A DNA stretch of 64,000 nucleotides from Rothia uropygialis (GTDB lineage: Bacteria; Actinomycetota; Actinomycetes; Actinomycetales; Micrococcaceae), in assembly GCF_004137765.1 (NCBI RefSeq), contig NZ_NOIS01000001.1, positions 186,001 through 250,000 on the forward strand. The letters are read 5' to 3'. Position 1 is the stretch's first letter. Each line of letters begins with the position of its first letter. The translations under genes and the position numbers were made by a program. The notes under the pieces were generated by a model. That model searched no databases and was not told the origin of the DNA. It saw nothing but the letters and a program-made list of their open reading frames with translations. Positions 1 to 8,720 of this stretch are shown here, one piece after another.

Positions 1-282
1 CATGGCCAGCAGGCCACCGGCGAATGCGCCGAGAGCCAGCCCGGCAAGGCGGCTGGGGATCACGGGGGTGACCAGTGCGCCGCCGACAACCAGTTCGGAG
101 TACGCGATGGCCTTGCCGAACGTTGCCGCGTCAAGATCCTTGACGGCGGGAAATGCGTTGGCGGCCATGGACTGCAAATGGCCGGCGGTCTGCTCGTCGA
201 GGTTCAGCTTGCCGTATCCGGAATTGAGGATGAATGCACCGGGAACAGCGCGGAGAACCGCGTTGGGGAGGGAAAAGGCCAT
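1..282 (-). CDS. DoxX-like membrane protein (3' part beyond window)
   Basis: Reverse-strand frame open from an ATG at 282 to the window edge, 94 residues without a stop. The start is supported by an AAGAAAGGA Shine-Dalgarno 7 nt upstream; an in-frame ATG at 288 lies too close to it. The translation begins MAFSLPNAVLRAVPGAFIL, has a GYGKLN segment after the first hydrophobic stretch, and a second hydrophobic run near residues 63-94. The short first helix with a G-K-L motif resembles small DoxX-family membrane proteins of actinobacteria, but the C-terminal half is missing, so the family call is tentative. Confidence 0.5.
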   Translation of the reverse strand, partial: MAFSLPNAVLRAVPGAFILNSGYGKLNLDEQTAGHLQSMAANAFPAVKDLDAATFGKAIAYSELVVGGALVTPVIPSRLAGLALGAFAGGLLAM

Positions 283-414
283 GATCATTTCCTTTCTTAA
301 GGTTTATAGGTTCGGGCTGATCAGCGTTTACTCTGACGCAACCCACCTGATCCCAACTCTATACCGTGGCCGCACGGTCGCGTTAGGAGTTCGTCACACG
401 GCATACGGTCTGGG

Positions 415-1080
415 TCAGGCCGGACGCGGGGCGAACAGATCGCGGAGTGCTTCGAGGGTCAGGTCCTCGTGGTTCAGGTGAATGCTCCCTTGCTCGGGCC
501 CGACCGGTTGCATCCCCGGGACGACGATCGTTGTCATCCCTGCCGCCATAGCGCTCGCGACACCGGAGGGAGAATCCTCCACGGCGACACTGTCTTCGGG
601 TGAGACGCCGAGACGCTGCGCGGCCATGAGATAGGGCTGCGGATTCGGCTTGGGGTCGGTGACGTCCTCGTTGCCTATCACGGTGCGGATCAATCCTTCC
701 GGGGTCCGGCTAGCTGTCATATTCGCGATTTCCGCGGTGGCATTGGTGACGATCGCCGCCGGAATCTGTGCTTGGGCCAGTTCTTCGAGAAAAGCGGAAA
801 TGCCGGGCAGGAACGGCACGTCGGTGCGCGAGATGATTTCACGGGCGTCGGTGGTCAATCGTGCCAGTAGCTCCGGCTTGGACAGGGGAATGCCGAGTTC
901 TTGCAGACGAACGAGCGTGTCCGTCATGGGGCGACCCAAGCAAGCGAGAGTGTCTTCTTCAGTCCATCTCTTGCCGAACTGGACGGCCAGGTCAGATTTG
1001 GATTGGGCCCACAAAGGCTCGGTGTCCACCAGAGTGCCGTCGTGGTCGAAGAAAATTGCCGCGGGGAGAGAAGAAGTCAT
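415..1080 (-). CDS. HAD-superfamily hydrolase (beta-phosphoglucomutase/phosphatase-like)
   Basis: A 221-residue protein with the HAD motifs in order: motif I FDHDGTLVDTE near residue 11 (nucleophile and acid/base Asp), motif II around VTNAT near residue 113, a Lys in the DPKPNP segment, and motif III VEDSPSGVASAMAAGM near residue 167. This is the arrangement of subfamily IA phosphatases with a helical cap, many of which act on sugar phosphates or phosphoglycolate. The substrate cannot be read from sequence. It is transcribed away from the membrane-protein gene at 1201, with which it shares a 120-bp upstream region. Confidence 0.85.
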   Translation of the reverse strand: MTSSLPAAIFFDHDGTLVDTEPLWAQSKSDLAVQFGKRWTEEDTLACLGRPMTDTLVRLQELGIPLSKPELLARLTTDAREIISRTDVPFLPGISAFLEELAQAQIPAAIVTNATAEIANMTASRTPEGLIRTVIGNEDVTDPKPNPQPYLMAAQRLGVSPEDSVAVEDSPSGVASAMAAGMTTIVVPGMQPVGPEQGSIHLNHEDLTLEALRDLFAPRPA

Positions 1081-1188
1081 GCCAATAGCCTACTGGTGCC
1101 GGCGCCACCCAGGTGAGGCGGGAAGCTCCCGCGATTCGCCGACGATTGAATGCCCGGCTCTGCCACCTCATGCCAGAGCCGCATCTCA

Positions 1189-1194
1189 TACACT
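1189..1194 (+). promoter_or_regulatory. -10 box of a leaderless promoter
   Basis: TACACT matches the actinobacterial TANNNT -10 pattern and ends 6 nt before the GTG at 1201. No Shine-Dalgarno precedes that GTG, so transcription probably starts at the start codon. Confidence 0.5.
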
Positions 1195-1200
1195 GGTCCT

Positions 1201-1788
1201 GTGAGTTCTGCCGAATCCGATACCCGCCCCGCTGAAGCCCTAGCACCCGCCGGTCAGTTGCCGGGGAGGCGGGATGCGGCATTGTTGCGCCTCTCCTCCT
1301 GGGTCGGGTTCCCGATGGCGTTGGTCGGGGCCTTCTGGATCACGACCGGGCGATCGCTCTTCGGTGCCGGTGGCACGCTCGTTGGGACCTTTCTGGTCAG
1401 CGTCGGGCCGTTGTACCTGGTGGTCATGCTCCTGGCGTCGTGGCGGATGTATACGGATGCGAACCGGTACGAAGCTCGCTCGACGTCCGGGGTACTCGCC
1501 TCGATCCAAGCGTTGACCTGGATTCTGGCCGGGTTCTTCGGATTCCTGATCCCCGACCGCGTGAACGGCGAGACCGTCTCCGCCCTCTCCCAAGTTTTCG
1601 GCCATGACCTCGTGGGGCTTTCGGCCGGGTTCGGCAACACCTTCGCGATTCTGACCTTCGTGGGTGCATTCGGGACGCTCATCATCGCGATCAATCACGA
1701 GCGATACAGCGCCCGAAAAACCAGTGGCCGGCCCGCGACAGAGGACGAGGTCCTGGATGCGATGAATTACAACGACGGCGAGTACTGA
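1201..1788 (+). CDS. hypothetical multi-span membrane protein
   Basis: 195 residues from the GTG at 1201; an ATG at 1150 is also in frame but has no ribosome site, while the GTG sits 6 nt after a -10-like TACACT. After a charged N-terminus of about 35 residues there are four hydrophobic segments (about 37-53, 60-82, 102-120 and 142-167), then a charged cytoplasmic-looking tail ending DEVLDAMNYNDGEY. I do not recognise the family. The gene stands alone between a divergent HAD hydrolase and clpB. Confidence 0.75.
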   Translation: MSSAESDTRPAEALAPAGQLPGRRDAALLRLSSWVGFPMALVGAFWITTGRSLFGAGGTLVGTFLVSVGPLYLVVMLLASWRMYTDANRYEARSTSGVLASIQALTWILAGFFGFLIPDRVNGETVSALSQVFGHDLVGLSAGFGNTFAILTFVGAFGTLIIAINHERYSARKTSGRPATEDEVLDAMNYNDGEY

Positions 1789-1848
1789 AGAGCGCGGAGT
1801 CGGGATGAACGAAGACATGAGAATCCCGCCGAATCGCCGCAAAACCTG

Positions 1849-1878
1849 TGGAAAACTTTCCGGGATCCCCTGTACAGT
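1849..1878 (+). promoter_or_regulatory. candidate clpB promoter
   Basis: TGGAAA at 1849-1854 and TACAGT at 1873-1878 are 18 bp apart and could be the -35 and -10 boxes of a vegetative promoter. The HAIR operator begins 4 bp after the -10, where a bound repressor would block initiation. Assignment by pattern only. Confidence 0.4.
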
Positions 1879-1882
1879 GAAA

Positions 1883-1903
1883 CTTGAGCGTAGTAGACTC
1901 AAG
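1883..1903. promoter_or_regulatory. HAIR element (HspR operator)
   Basis: CTTGAGC, seven bases, then ACTCAAG. This matches the HspR-associated inverted repeat consensus CTTGAGT-N7-ACTCAAG with one mismatch. In Streptomyces and mycobacteria HspR, with DnaK as co-repressor, binds this site in front of dnaK and clpB. It lies 53 bp upstream of the clpB start, overlapping the probable transcription start. The hspR gene is not in this window. Confidence 0.88.
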
Positions 1904-1955
1904 TTAACTGAACACCTCACACGCAATCCATTAGTGACTAGCAAAGGAGCCCATC

Positions 1956-4556
1956 TTGGATACTAAATTCACTACCAAGAGCCAAGAGGCTCTGAACGCC
2001 GCAAACATGAACGCTCAGACTGCCGGGAATCCGCAGATCGAGCCAGCACACATCCTCAAGGCGCTTCTCGACCAGCGCGAAGGTGTTGCAGTTGCGGTGC
2101 TCAAGTCTCTCGGCATCGATATCGACGCTCTCTCGGCGCAAGCCAGTGACCTGATCAAGAAATTGCCCTCGTCCTCCGGGTCTTCGGTGGCCCAAGCGCA
2201 ATTCTCGCGCCAGTCGCTCAAGGCGATCCAGAACGCGCAGGAGGCCGGGACCAAGCTGGGTGACGACTACATCTCCACGGAAGTTCTCCTCCTGGGGCTG
2301 GCCGAGGTGTCTGACAGCGACGCCGCTCGTGCCGTGGCCGATGCCGGGGCAACGGCTGACGCTATTGAGAAGACTCTGCCCTCCGTGCGAGGGGACCAGA
2401 ACGTTTCGTCGCCGGATCCGGAAGGGACTTTCCAGTCCCTCGAGAAGTACGGCACGGACCTGACCGCCGTCGCGCGCTCCGGAAAGCTGGACCCGGTGAT
2501 CGGACGCGATTCCGAGATCCGCCGAGTGGTGCAGGTTCTGTCGCGTCGCACCAAGAACAACCCCGTGCTCATTGGCGAACCGGGTGTCGGAAAGACCTCC
2601 GTCGTGGAGGGCCTGGCCCAGCGGATGGTTTCGGGTGACGTGCCGGAGTCCTTGAGGGGCAAGAGTCTCATTTCCCTGGATCTCGGTTCGATGATCGCCG
2701 GCGCCAAATATCGTGGCGAGTTCGAAGAGCGTCTCAAAGCGGTTCTGGACGAGATCAAGAAGTCCGAGGGGCAGATCGTCACCTTCATCGACGAGTTGCA
2801 CACCCTTGTGGGTGCCGGTGCGAGCGAAGGTTCGATGGACGCCGGAAATATGCTCAAGCCGATGCTTGCCCGTGGGGAACTGCGTCTCATCGGTGCAACC
2901 ACGTTGGACGAGTACCGGGAGAACATCGAGAAGGACGCCGCGCTCGAACGCCGATTCCAGCAGGTTTACGTGGGTGAGCCCACCGTGGAAGATACCGTCG
3001 GGATTCTCCGCGGGCTGAAAGAGCGTTACGAGGCCCACCACAAGGTTCAGATCGCCGACTCCGCACTGGTTGCCGCGGCCTCGTTGTCGAATCGGTACAT
3101 CACCGGGCGTCAGTTGCCGGACAAAGCGATCGACCTCGTGGACGAGGCCGCTTCGCGTCTGCGGATGGAGATTGACTCGGCCCCTGAGGAGATCGACGAG
3201 CTCCGCCGCGCCGTGGACCGTATGACCATGGAAGAGCTGGCCCTGTCCAATGAGAAGGATCCGGCCTCGATCGAGCGGTTGGAGGCTCTTCGCGTGGACC
3301 TGGCCGACAAGCGTGAAGAGCTCTCGGCGCTGAATGCGCGGTGGGAGGCCGAGAAAGCCGGCCTGAACCGCGTGGGCGACATCAAGACCCAAATCGACGA
3401 GATGCGCTCGCAAGCCGAAGTGGCCCAGCGAGAAGGCAATCTGGCTGAGGCTTCCCGGCTCCTGTACGGGGAGATTCCCGCGAAACAACAGGAGCTCGAC
3501 GCGGCTCAGAAGGAAGAGAACCAGCAACAGACGGCCAAGGAGACGATGGTCTCCGAGGAAGTCACTGCTGACGACATCGCGGAGGTCATCTCCAACTGGA
3601 CGGGAATTCCTGCCGGCAGAATGCTCCAGGGCGAATCCCAGAAACTGCTCAACATGGAATCCGAACTGGGGAAACGCCTCATTGGGCAGAAGACCGCCGT
3701 GGGTGCCGTGGCAGACGCCGTTCGTCGTTCGCGTGCCGGTGTTGCGGATCCGGATCGTCCGATCGGCTCGTTCCTGTTTCTTGGGCCCACGGGCGTGGGC
3801 AAGACGGAACTGGCGAAGTCGCTCGCGGAATTCCAGTTCGATGACGAACATGCTTTGGTTCGTATCGACATGAGCGAGTATTCGGAAAAGCATTCCGTGT
3901 CTCGTTTGGTCGGCGCGCCTCCCGGATACGTGGGATACGAGGAAGGCGGGCAGCTAACCGAGTCAGTGCGGCGTCGTCCGTATTCAGTGGTTCTTCTGGA
4001 CGAAGTGGAGAAAGCCCACCCCGAGGTATTCGACATTCTGCTTCAGGTTCTCGACGACGGCCGCCTGACCGACGGTCAGGGCCGTACCGTCGATTTCCGA
4101 AATGTGATCCTGATCCTGACCTCGAACCTCGGAAGTCAATTCCTGGTCGACCAGACCCTGGACGAGAAGGAAAAGCACGAAGCCGTCATGAACGTGGTCA
4201 ACGCATCCTTCAAACCAGAGTTCCTGAACCGGCTGGACGAGATCATCATGTTCGACCCGCTCTCGAGCGAGGACCTGTCCAAGATCGTGAGCCTCCAGGT
4301 CCAAGCGATGGGCAAACGTCTGGGCGACAAGAGGCTTTCCCTGGACGTCACGCCCGCAGCGACCGAATGGCTGGGGATGACCGGGTACGACCCGGCATAC
4401 GGCGCGCGTCCATTGCGCCGTCTGGTGCAACGGGAAATCGGCGACCGGTTGGCCAAGGGAATCCTGTCCGGAGACATTCACGACGGCGACGTCGTCCACG
4501 TGGACGTGAACCCGGACGTCGCCGCGGACGGGCTAACGGTGACGTCGAGCCGCTAG
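1956..4556 (+). CDS. clpB: ATP-dependent chaperone ClpB
   Basis: 866 residues, the full length of this disaggregase. It has the N-terminal Clp repeat domain (1-150), AAA module 1 with Walker A GEPGVGKT near residue 206 and a D-E-L-H Walker B, a central coiled-coil middle domain (about 400-530) rich in Glu, Lys and Arg, and AAA module 2 with Walker A GPTGVGKT near residue 610 and LLDEVEKAH Walker B. The middle domain separates ClpB from ClpA and ClpC, and no ClpP-binding loop is evident. ClpB works with DnaK to pull proteins out of aggregates. The start is TTG at 1956, chosen because AAAGGAG ends 6 nt upstream. The HAIR element upstream implies heat-shock control by HspR. Confidence 0.98.
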   Translation: MDTKFTTKSQEALNAANMNAQTAGNPQIEPAHILKALLDQREGVAVAVLKSLGIDIDALSAQASDLIKKLPSSSGSSVAQAQFSRQSLKAIQNAQEAGTKLGDDYISTEVLLLGLAEVSDSDAARAVADAGATADAIEKTLPSVRGDQNVSSPDPEGTFQSLEKYGTDLTAVARSGKLDPVIGRDSEIRRVVQVLSRRTKNNPVLIGEPGVGKTSVVEGLAQRMVSGDVPESLRGKSLISLDLGSMIAGAKYRGEFEERLKAVLDEIKKSEGQIVTFIDELHTLVGAGASEGSMDAGNMLKPMLARGELRLIGATTLDEYRENIEKDAALERRFQQVYVGEPTVEDTVGILRGLKERYEAHHKVQIADSALVAAASLSNRYITGRQLPDKAIDLVDEAASRLRMEIDSAPEEIDELRRAVDRMTMEELALSNEKDPASIERLEALRVDLADKREELSALNARWEAEKAGLNRVGDIKTQIDEMRSQAEVAQREGNLAEASRLLYGEIPAKQQELDAAQKEENQQQTAKETMVSEEVTADDIAEVISNWTGIPAGRMLQGESQKLLNMESELGKRLIGQKTAVGAVADAVRRSRAGVADPDRPIGSFLFLGPTGVGKTELAKSLAEFQFDDEHALVRIDMSEYSEKHSVSRLVGAPPGYVGYEEGGQLTESVRRRPYSVVLLDEVEKAHPEVFDILLQVLDDGRLTDGQGRTVDFRNVILILTSNLGSQFLVDQTLDEKEKHEAVMNVVNASFKPEFLNRLDEIIMFDPLSSEDLSKIVSLQVQAMGKRLGDKRLSLDVTPAATEWLGMTGYDPAYGARPLRRLVQREIGDRLAKGILSGDIHDGDVVHVDVNPDVAADGLTVTSSR

Positions 4557-4621
4557 CTTCTCGCCCACCAACGGACCGAGGTGAAGATGGTGTCTTGCCG
4601 TCAGTCACATTCGATCGGCAC

Positions 4622-4655
4622 GAAGGCACCGGTTGCGTCCGCAACCGGTGCCTTC
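4622..4655. terminator. bidirectional hairpin between convergent clpB and lldD
   Basis: A 16-bp perfect inverted repeat (GAAGGCACCGGTTGCG and its complement) with a 2-nt centre lies between the ends of two convergent genes. There is no long T run on either side, so it may work as a GC-rich actinobacterial-type terminator for both. Confidence 0.75.
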
Positions 4656-4693
4656 ATCACATCCGTTGCCGACCGATTCTGCTTCGCAGCCGC

Positions 4694-5956
4694 TCACGCG
4701 GCACGCCAGTCCAATCCGACGTGGTCCCGACCGACAGAATTGATGTCCGGGATGCCCATGAGCTGGAGTGTTCTCTGCATCTCGGCGCGGAAGATGGACA
4801 GTCCCCGAGCGACGCCTTCCGCCCCGCCGGCCATGAGGCCGTAGAGGTACGCGCGGCCGATCAGTGCGGCATCGGCACCCAAAGCGACGGCAGCGACGGC
4901 GTCCGCGCCCGACATGATTCCCGTATCGATCAGAATGGTTGCCTCTTCGCCCAGGCGCTCACGCACCTTCGGGAGCATGAGGAGCGGAACAGGGGCGCGA
5001 TCCAGCTGACGGCCACCGTGGTTCGACAGCACAATCCCGTCCGCCCCGGCCTCGACCGCGCGCTCGGCGTCCTCGGGGGTCTGGATGCCTTTGACGATCA
5101 AATGCCCGTCCCAATGGGAACGAAGCCACGTCAATTCGCTGATGTCGAGACTTGGATCGAACATGTCACCAATCGTTGCAAGGCTGTGGCTCGGTGTCCC
5201 ACCGAAATTCGTGAAGCCCAGCGGGGCCGTGGTCAGGAAATTGATCCACCACTCCGGTCGATAGGAAGCATTGAGGAATGTCTTGGGTGTGAGCCGAGGC
5301 GGAAAGGACATGCCGTTGCGCGCATCGCGGTGGCGTGCACCGGCAACCGGTGTATCCACCGTAACGAGCAGGGTATCGAAGCCTGCTCGCGCGGCTCTGT
5401 CCACGAGGGAGAAAGATGTCTCCCGATCTTCCTTCCAGAGGTAGAGCTGAAACCATGTGCGCCCGTCCGGGCCTGCTTCGGCGACGCGCTCGATCGTCTC
5501 GGTCCCCATCGTCGACAACGAGAACGGGATCCCAGCCGCATGGGCTGCACGCACGCCGGCAATTTCGCCTTCGCTGTGCATCATGCGCGTGAAGCCAGTC
5601 GGTGCGATCGCCAAGGGCATCGAGACTTCGGAGCCGCAGACGCTCCTCGTGAGGTTCACATCGGAAACGTCGCGAAGAACCTGAGGATGGAAGACCACAT
5701 CGTCGTAGGCCTGCCGGGCCCGACCGAGGGACAACTCACGCTCTGCCGCACCATCCACATAATCGAAGGGGCCTTTGGGTGTGCGGCGGCGGGCGATCTC
5801 GCGAAGATCCCAAATGTCCTGGGCACGTTCGAGGCGGTGAGCTCGTCTGTCCACCGGCAGACCTTCGAGCTTGATGAAATCCTTGAGCATCTGACGGTCC
5901 GGGAACTGCCTGGTCAGCGGGGCCAGACGGTTCTTCCTGGCGGACTTTATGGACAT
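4694..5956 (-). CDS. lldD: FMN-dependent L-lactate dehydrogenase / alpha-hydroxy-acid oxidase
   Basis: 420 residues from an ATG at 5956 with AAGGAG 5 nt upstream. The TIM-barrel motifs of the FMN alpha-hydroxy-acid dehydrogenase family are present: PLAIAPTGFTRM near the first FMN strand, WFQLYLWKEDRE, TVDTPVAGARHRD, and the active-site block SNHGGRQLD containing the catalytic His and substrate-binding Arg, then DTGIMSGADAVAAVALGADAALIGRAYLYG for the phosphate end of FMN, all in order. Length and sequence fit quinone-linked L-lactate dehydrogenases (LldD) of actinobacteria; related lactate 2-monooxygenases cannot be fully excluded. It lies apart from the lldP-lutABC cluster, convergent with clpB and divergent from the sirtuin. 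Confidence 0.85.
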   Translation of the reverse strand: MSIKSARKNRLAPLTRQFPDRQMLKDFIKLEGLPVDRRAHRLERAQDIWDLREIARRRTPKGPFDYVDGAAERELSLGRARQAYDDVVFHPQVLRDVSDVNLTRSVCGSEVSMPLAIAPTGFTRMMHSEGEIAGVRAAHAAGIPFSLSTMGTETIERVAEAGPDGRTWFQLYLWKEDRETSFSLVDRAARAGFDTLLVTVDTPVAGARHRDARNGMSFPPRLTPKTFLNASYRPEWWINFLTTAPLGFTNFGGTPSHSLATIGDMFDPSLDISELTWLRSHWDGHLIVKGIQTPEDAERAVEAGADGIVLSNHGGRQLDRAPVPLLMLPKVRERLGEEATILIDTGIMSGADAVAAVALGADAALIGRAYLYGLMAGGAEGVARGLSIFRAEMQRTLQLMGIPDINSVGRDHVGLDWRAA

Positions 5957-6041
5957 GGCTCTCCTTCTCCTCGAGCGGGTCTGCGCTTTCACCCTAGTCT
6001 TTGCGCAGCGCCAATCGCCTGTGAGGAGCTCATGGACGTCC

Positions 6042-6047
6042 GATACT
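6042..6047 (+). promoter_or_regulatory. -10 box for leaderless sirtuin start
   Basis: GATACT ends 8 nt before the GTG at 6056, a spacing that fits leaderless transcription. The alternative start, ATG at 6032, has GAGGAG only 3 nt upstream, which is short for ribosome binding. Confidence 0.4.
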
Positions 6048-6055
6048 GTGGGAGT

Positions 6056-7000
6056 GTGACTTCTCCAGCACCCGACGCCGCGGATCGCCTCGGCAACGCG
6101 CATCAAGCGGCACTTCGTTCCATCGCCAGGGTGGTGGACGAAACGGCGACACCGACACCGGAAAGAGAAGCTCGCGAAGGCATCGCCCAACTTCTCCGGC
6201 AGGGCCCGGCGCTTATCGTCACGGGAGCCGGGGTCTCGACAGGGTCCGGGATACCGGACTACAGGGGACCGAAGGGCTCCCTCCGTCGACATCGCCCCAT
6301 GACTTACCAGGAATTCCGGCACGACCCGGATGCCTCGCACCGCTACTGGGCCAGATCATTCGTAGGCTGGCGCCTCATGAACCAAGCCGCACCCAATGTT
6401 GTTCACTACGCTCTGGCGGAGCTCGAGCAGGAAGGCCTCGTGGGCGGCGTCGTGACACAGAATGTCGACGGGCTCCATGCGCAGGCTGGAAGCAAGAGGC
6501 TCGTGCCATTGCACGGGGACCTCAGTCGGGTCGCATGTCTCGTGTGCGGGCACACGGAAGATCGGCGTGCCCTCGACCTCCGCCTCAAGGCTGCGAATCC
6601 GGGGTACCTGGAATCCATTACCCTGGACCCGAGCCTGGTGAACCCGGACGGCGACGTCGAGCTCACGGGGGAATGGGTCGAACGTTTTCACATGGTCGGT
6701 TGCCTCGTGTGCGGCTCGACGCTCCTCAAGCCCGACGTCGTGTACTTCGGTGAACCCGTGCCGACCGTTCGGAAACAGGCCGCTCGTGAGATGCTCGCCG
6801 CATGCACGTCAGTTCTCGTGGCGGGGTCGTCGCTGGCCGTCATGAGCGGATTGCGCATCGTCCTGGACGGTTTGCGGCAAGGAAAGCCATTGGCCATCAT
6901 CAATGGTGGCCCCGGACGCGCGGATACGAGGGCCACTTACCTCTGGCGGAGCCCGGTGGAACCGGCCTTTCTCTCGCTGCTTGATGAGCTGGGACTATAG
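6056..7000 (+). CDS. NAD-dependent protein deacylase, Sir2 family (sirtuin)
   Basis: About 314 residues. The Sir2 core is complete: GAGVSTGSGIPDYRG (NAD binding), TQNVDGLHAQAG, LHGD with the catalytic His, two Cys-x-x-Cys zinc pairs (CLVCG and a second CLVCG about 59 residues later), KPDVVYFGE, and GSSLAVMSG. Sirtuins remove acetyl or other acyl groups from lysines using NAD; in bacteria a well-known substrate is the active-site lysine of acetyl-CoA synthetase, whose gene is also in this window at 53.4-55.3 kb. Start: GTG at 6056 (leaderless pattern) or ATG at 6032. The open frame extends much further upstream, but that stretch is the reverse complement of lldD and is not part of this gene. 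Confidence 0.9.
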   Translation: MTSPAPDAADRLGNAHQAALRSIARVVDETATPTPEREAREGIAQLLRQGPALIVTGAGVSTGSGIPDYRGPKGSLRRHRPMTYQEFRHDPDASHRYWARSFVGWRLMNQAAPNVVHYALAELEQEGLVGGVVTQNVDGLHAQAGSKRLVPLHGDLSRVACLVCGHTEDRRALDLRLKAANPGYLESITLDPSLVNPDGDVELTGEWVERFHMVGCLVCGSTLLKPDVVYFGEPVPTVRKQAAREMLAACTSVLVAGSSLAVMSGLRIVLDGLRQGKPLAIINGGPGRADTRATYLWRSPVEPAFLSLLDELGL

Positions 7001-7172
7001 CGCTTTCTTCCAGGGCTGAACCGGATGCCCGTGTCACCTACGTTCCCCGGTGAGCATACTACTGACAAACCATGTACCCTTAACAGACGGAAGATTGACG
7101 GATATTCCGGTGCCGCATTGTGTGCCCATCACAGTGCCGCCGCCGGAGCGAGCGATAAGAGGGGGTCACGCC

Positions 7173-7379
7173 ATGGGGCGCGGCCGTCAGAAGGCTAAGG
7201 CAACGAGGCAGGCGCGGGAGATCAAGTACTTCAGCCCGCAAACCGATTATTCGGCGCTCGAACGAGAACTTAGCGCGGCGAAGGATCGGCGAGCCGAGCG
7301 AGACGATGTCCACTCGAATGAGGACGAGTACTCGGGTTACGCAGACGAGTACGGCGACGATCCCGCAGAGGATCGATAA
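7173..7379 (+). CDS. DUF3073 family protein
   Basis: 68 residues from an ATG at 7173 with a GAGGGGG ribosome site 7 nt upstream. The start MGRGRQKAKATRQAREIKY, a basic block followed by YFSP and an acidic Tyr/Asp-rich C-terminus, is the pattern of the DUF3073 family, short proteins almost confined to Actinomycetota, often found near purM/purF as here. Function unknown; the basic head and acidic tail suggest nucleic-acid or ribosome contact, which is inference. A strong terminator follows. Confidence 0.88.
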   Translation: MGRGRQKAKATRQAREIKYFSPQTDYSALERELSAAKDRRAERDDVHSNEDEYSGYADEYGDDPAEDR

Positions 7380-7415
7380 GCTCATTCGGGCGTTGGCGCC
7401 TGCCACCCAATCGTC

Positions 7416-7454
7416 AGAAGCGCACCGGTTGACAACGTCAACCGGTGCGCTTCT
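7416..7454. terminator. bidirectional terminator between DUF3073 gene and purM
   Basis: An 18-bp perfect stem (AGAAGCGCACCGGTTGAC and its complement) with a 3-nt AAC loop. It sits between convergent genes and is followed by GTCTAATATTC, so it can serve both strands. Confidence 0.88.
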
Positions 7455-7538
7455 GTCTAATATTCTGTTTGAACCGATCCGCAGACGGCGCCGCACACCA
7501 CAATGGCACGGAGCGCCGTCTGTCAAACGGTCGGAGGT

Positions 7539-8690
7539 CTAGCTGTAGGATCCCACCATGCGGACCGCGCCGCCGTTGACGCCTTTAGCGCCCTGGACGT
7601 AGTCGGGACCCTTGTCTGCAGGCGGATTCGCTTGAGCAACGGTTCCCAGCGTCCACGAATTCACGCCTCGATCGTTGAGGTGCCTCACAGCGTCCTCCGC
7701 CACGGACGGATCCACGATCGCGACCATGCCCACACCGAGGTTCAGCGTACGTTCCAGATCCGGCTCCGGAACTTTCCCCAACTCGGCGATGACGCGGAAA
7801 ATCGCGGGGATCTCCCAGGAAGCCCGATCCACGCGAGCCTCGAGGCCCTGGGGGAGAACGCGGGCCAGATTGGCCGCAAGCCCTCCGCCGGTAACGTGCG
7901 AGAATCCGCGGACGCCGTGACCGAGCTGGCCGTCTCCGCCCAGCACCGGGAAGGTGCGGGCCAGATCGAGGACGTCTGCGGCGTAGACCCGGGTCGGCTC
8001 CAGCAGCTCTTCGCCCAAGGTGCGTCCGAATTCGGAGACCTCCCGGTCCAGGGACCAGCCGGCCAGATTGATGACCTTGCGGACCAGTGAATAGCCGTTC
8101 GAGTGGATGCCGGAAGAAGCCATGCCGATCACGACGTCGCCCTCGCGCACGCGATCCGGTCCGAGGAGCTCGTCAGCTTCGACGATTCCGGTGGCCGCAC
8201 CGGCGACGTCGTACTCATGCTCGCCCAGGAGGCCCGGATGCTCCGCGGTTTCCCCGCCCACCAGGGCGGTTTCCGCGACGGAACATGCGGAAGCGATTCC
8301 TCGTACGATGTCCGCGATACGCTCGGGAACCACGCGGCCGCAGGCTATGTAGTCGGTCATGTACAGCGGCTTGGCACCGACAACGACGATGTCATCGACC
8401 ACCATGCCGACCAGGTCGTAACCAATCGTGTCGTGAATATCCAGAGCCTGGGCGATCGCCACTTTGGTTCCCACACCGTCCGTCGACGTCGCAAGGTACG
8501 GCTTCCGGTATTGCGTCAGGGCCGAAATGTCGAAGAGCCCCGCAAACCCGCCGACACCGCCGACGACGCCTTGTTTGTGCGTCTGCTTGACGGCTTCTTT
8601 CATGAGCTCGACGGCACGATCACCGGCCTCGACATCGACGCCTGCGCTCGCGTACGTCAGGGGCGCGGTGGTCTGGTGGGGTTGAGCCAT
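7539..8690 (-). CDS. purM: phosphoribosylformylglycinamidine cyclo-ligase
   Basis: 383 residues, slightly longer than the usual 345-360. PurM closes the imidazole ring: ATP-dependent conversion of FGAM to AIR, step five of purine synthesis. Seen: YASAGVDVEAGD at the N-terminus, the ATP-binding segment STDGVGTKVAIA, YDLVGMVVDDIVVVGAKPLYMTDYIACG, GGETAEHPG, GMASSGIHSNGYSLVRK, and the C-terminal HVTGGGLAANLARVLP and GVGMVAIV motifs. It lies 30 nt downstream of purF, same strand, so the two are probably one transcript. Confidence 0.97.
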   Translation of the reverse strand: MAQPHQTTAPLTYASAGVDVEAGDRAVELMKEAVKQTHKQGVVGGVGGFAGLFDISALTQYRKPYLATSTDGVGTKVAIAQALDIHDTIGYDLVGMVVDDIVVVGAKPLYMTDYIACGRVVPERIADIVRGIASACSVAETALVGGETAEHPGLLGEHEYDVAGAATGIVEADELLGPDRVREGDVVIGMASSGIHSNGYSLVRKVINLAGWSLDREVSEFGRTLGEELLEPTRVYAADVLDLARTFPVLGGDGQLGHGVRGFSHVTGGGLAANLARVLPQGLEARVDRASWEIPAIFRVIAELGKVPEPDLERTLNLGVGMVAIVDPSVAEDAVRHLNDRGVNSWTLGTVAQANPPADKGPDYVQGAKGVNGGAVRMVGSYS

Positions 8691-8720
8691 CTATGGTCCT
8701 TTGAAATCGGTGGGGTGCTG

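Noticed and set aside
1938-3893. 651-codon open frame on the strand opposite clpB
   Set aside because: It is the complement of a well-supported ClpB; the translation is low in family signal and the frame reflects GC-rich codon third positions.
4367-6031. Long in-frame extension upstream of the sirtuin
   Set aside because: The region is fully covered by lldD on the other strand, with all FMN-enzyme motifs, so the extension is not coding.
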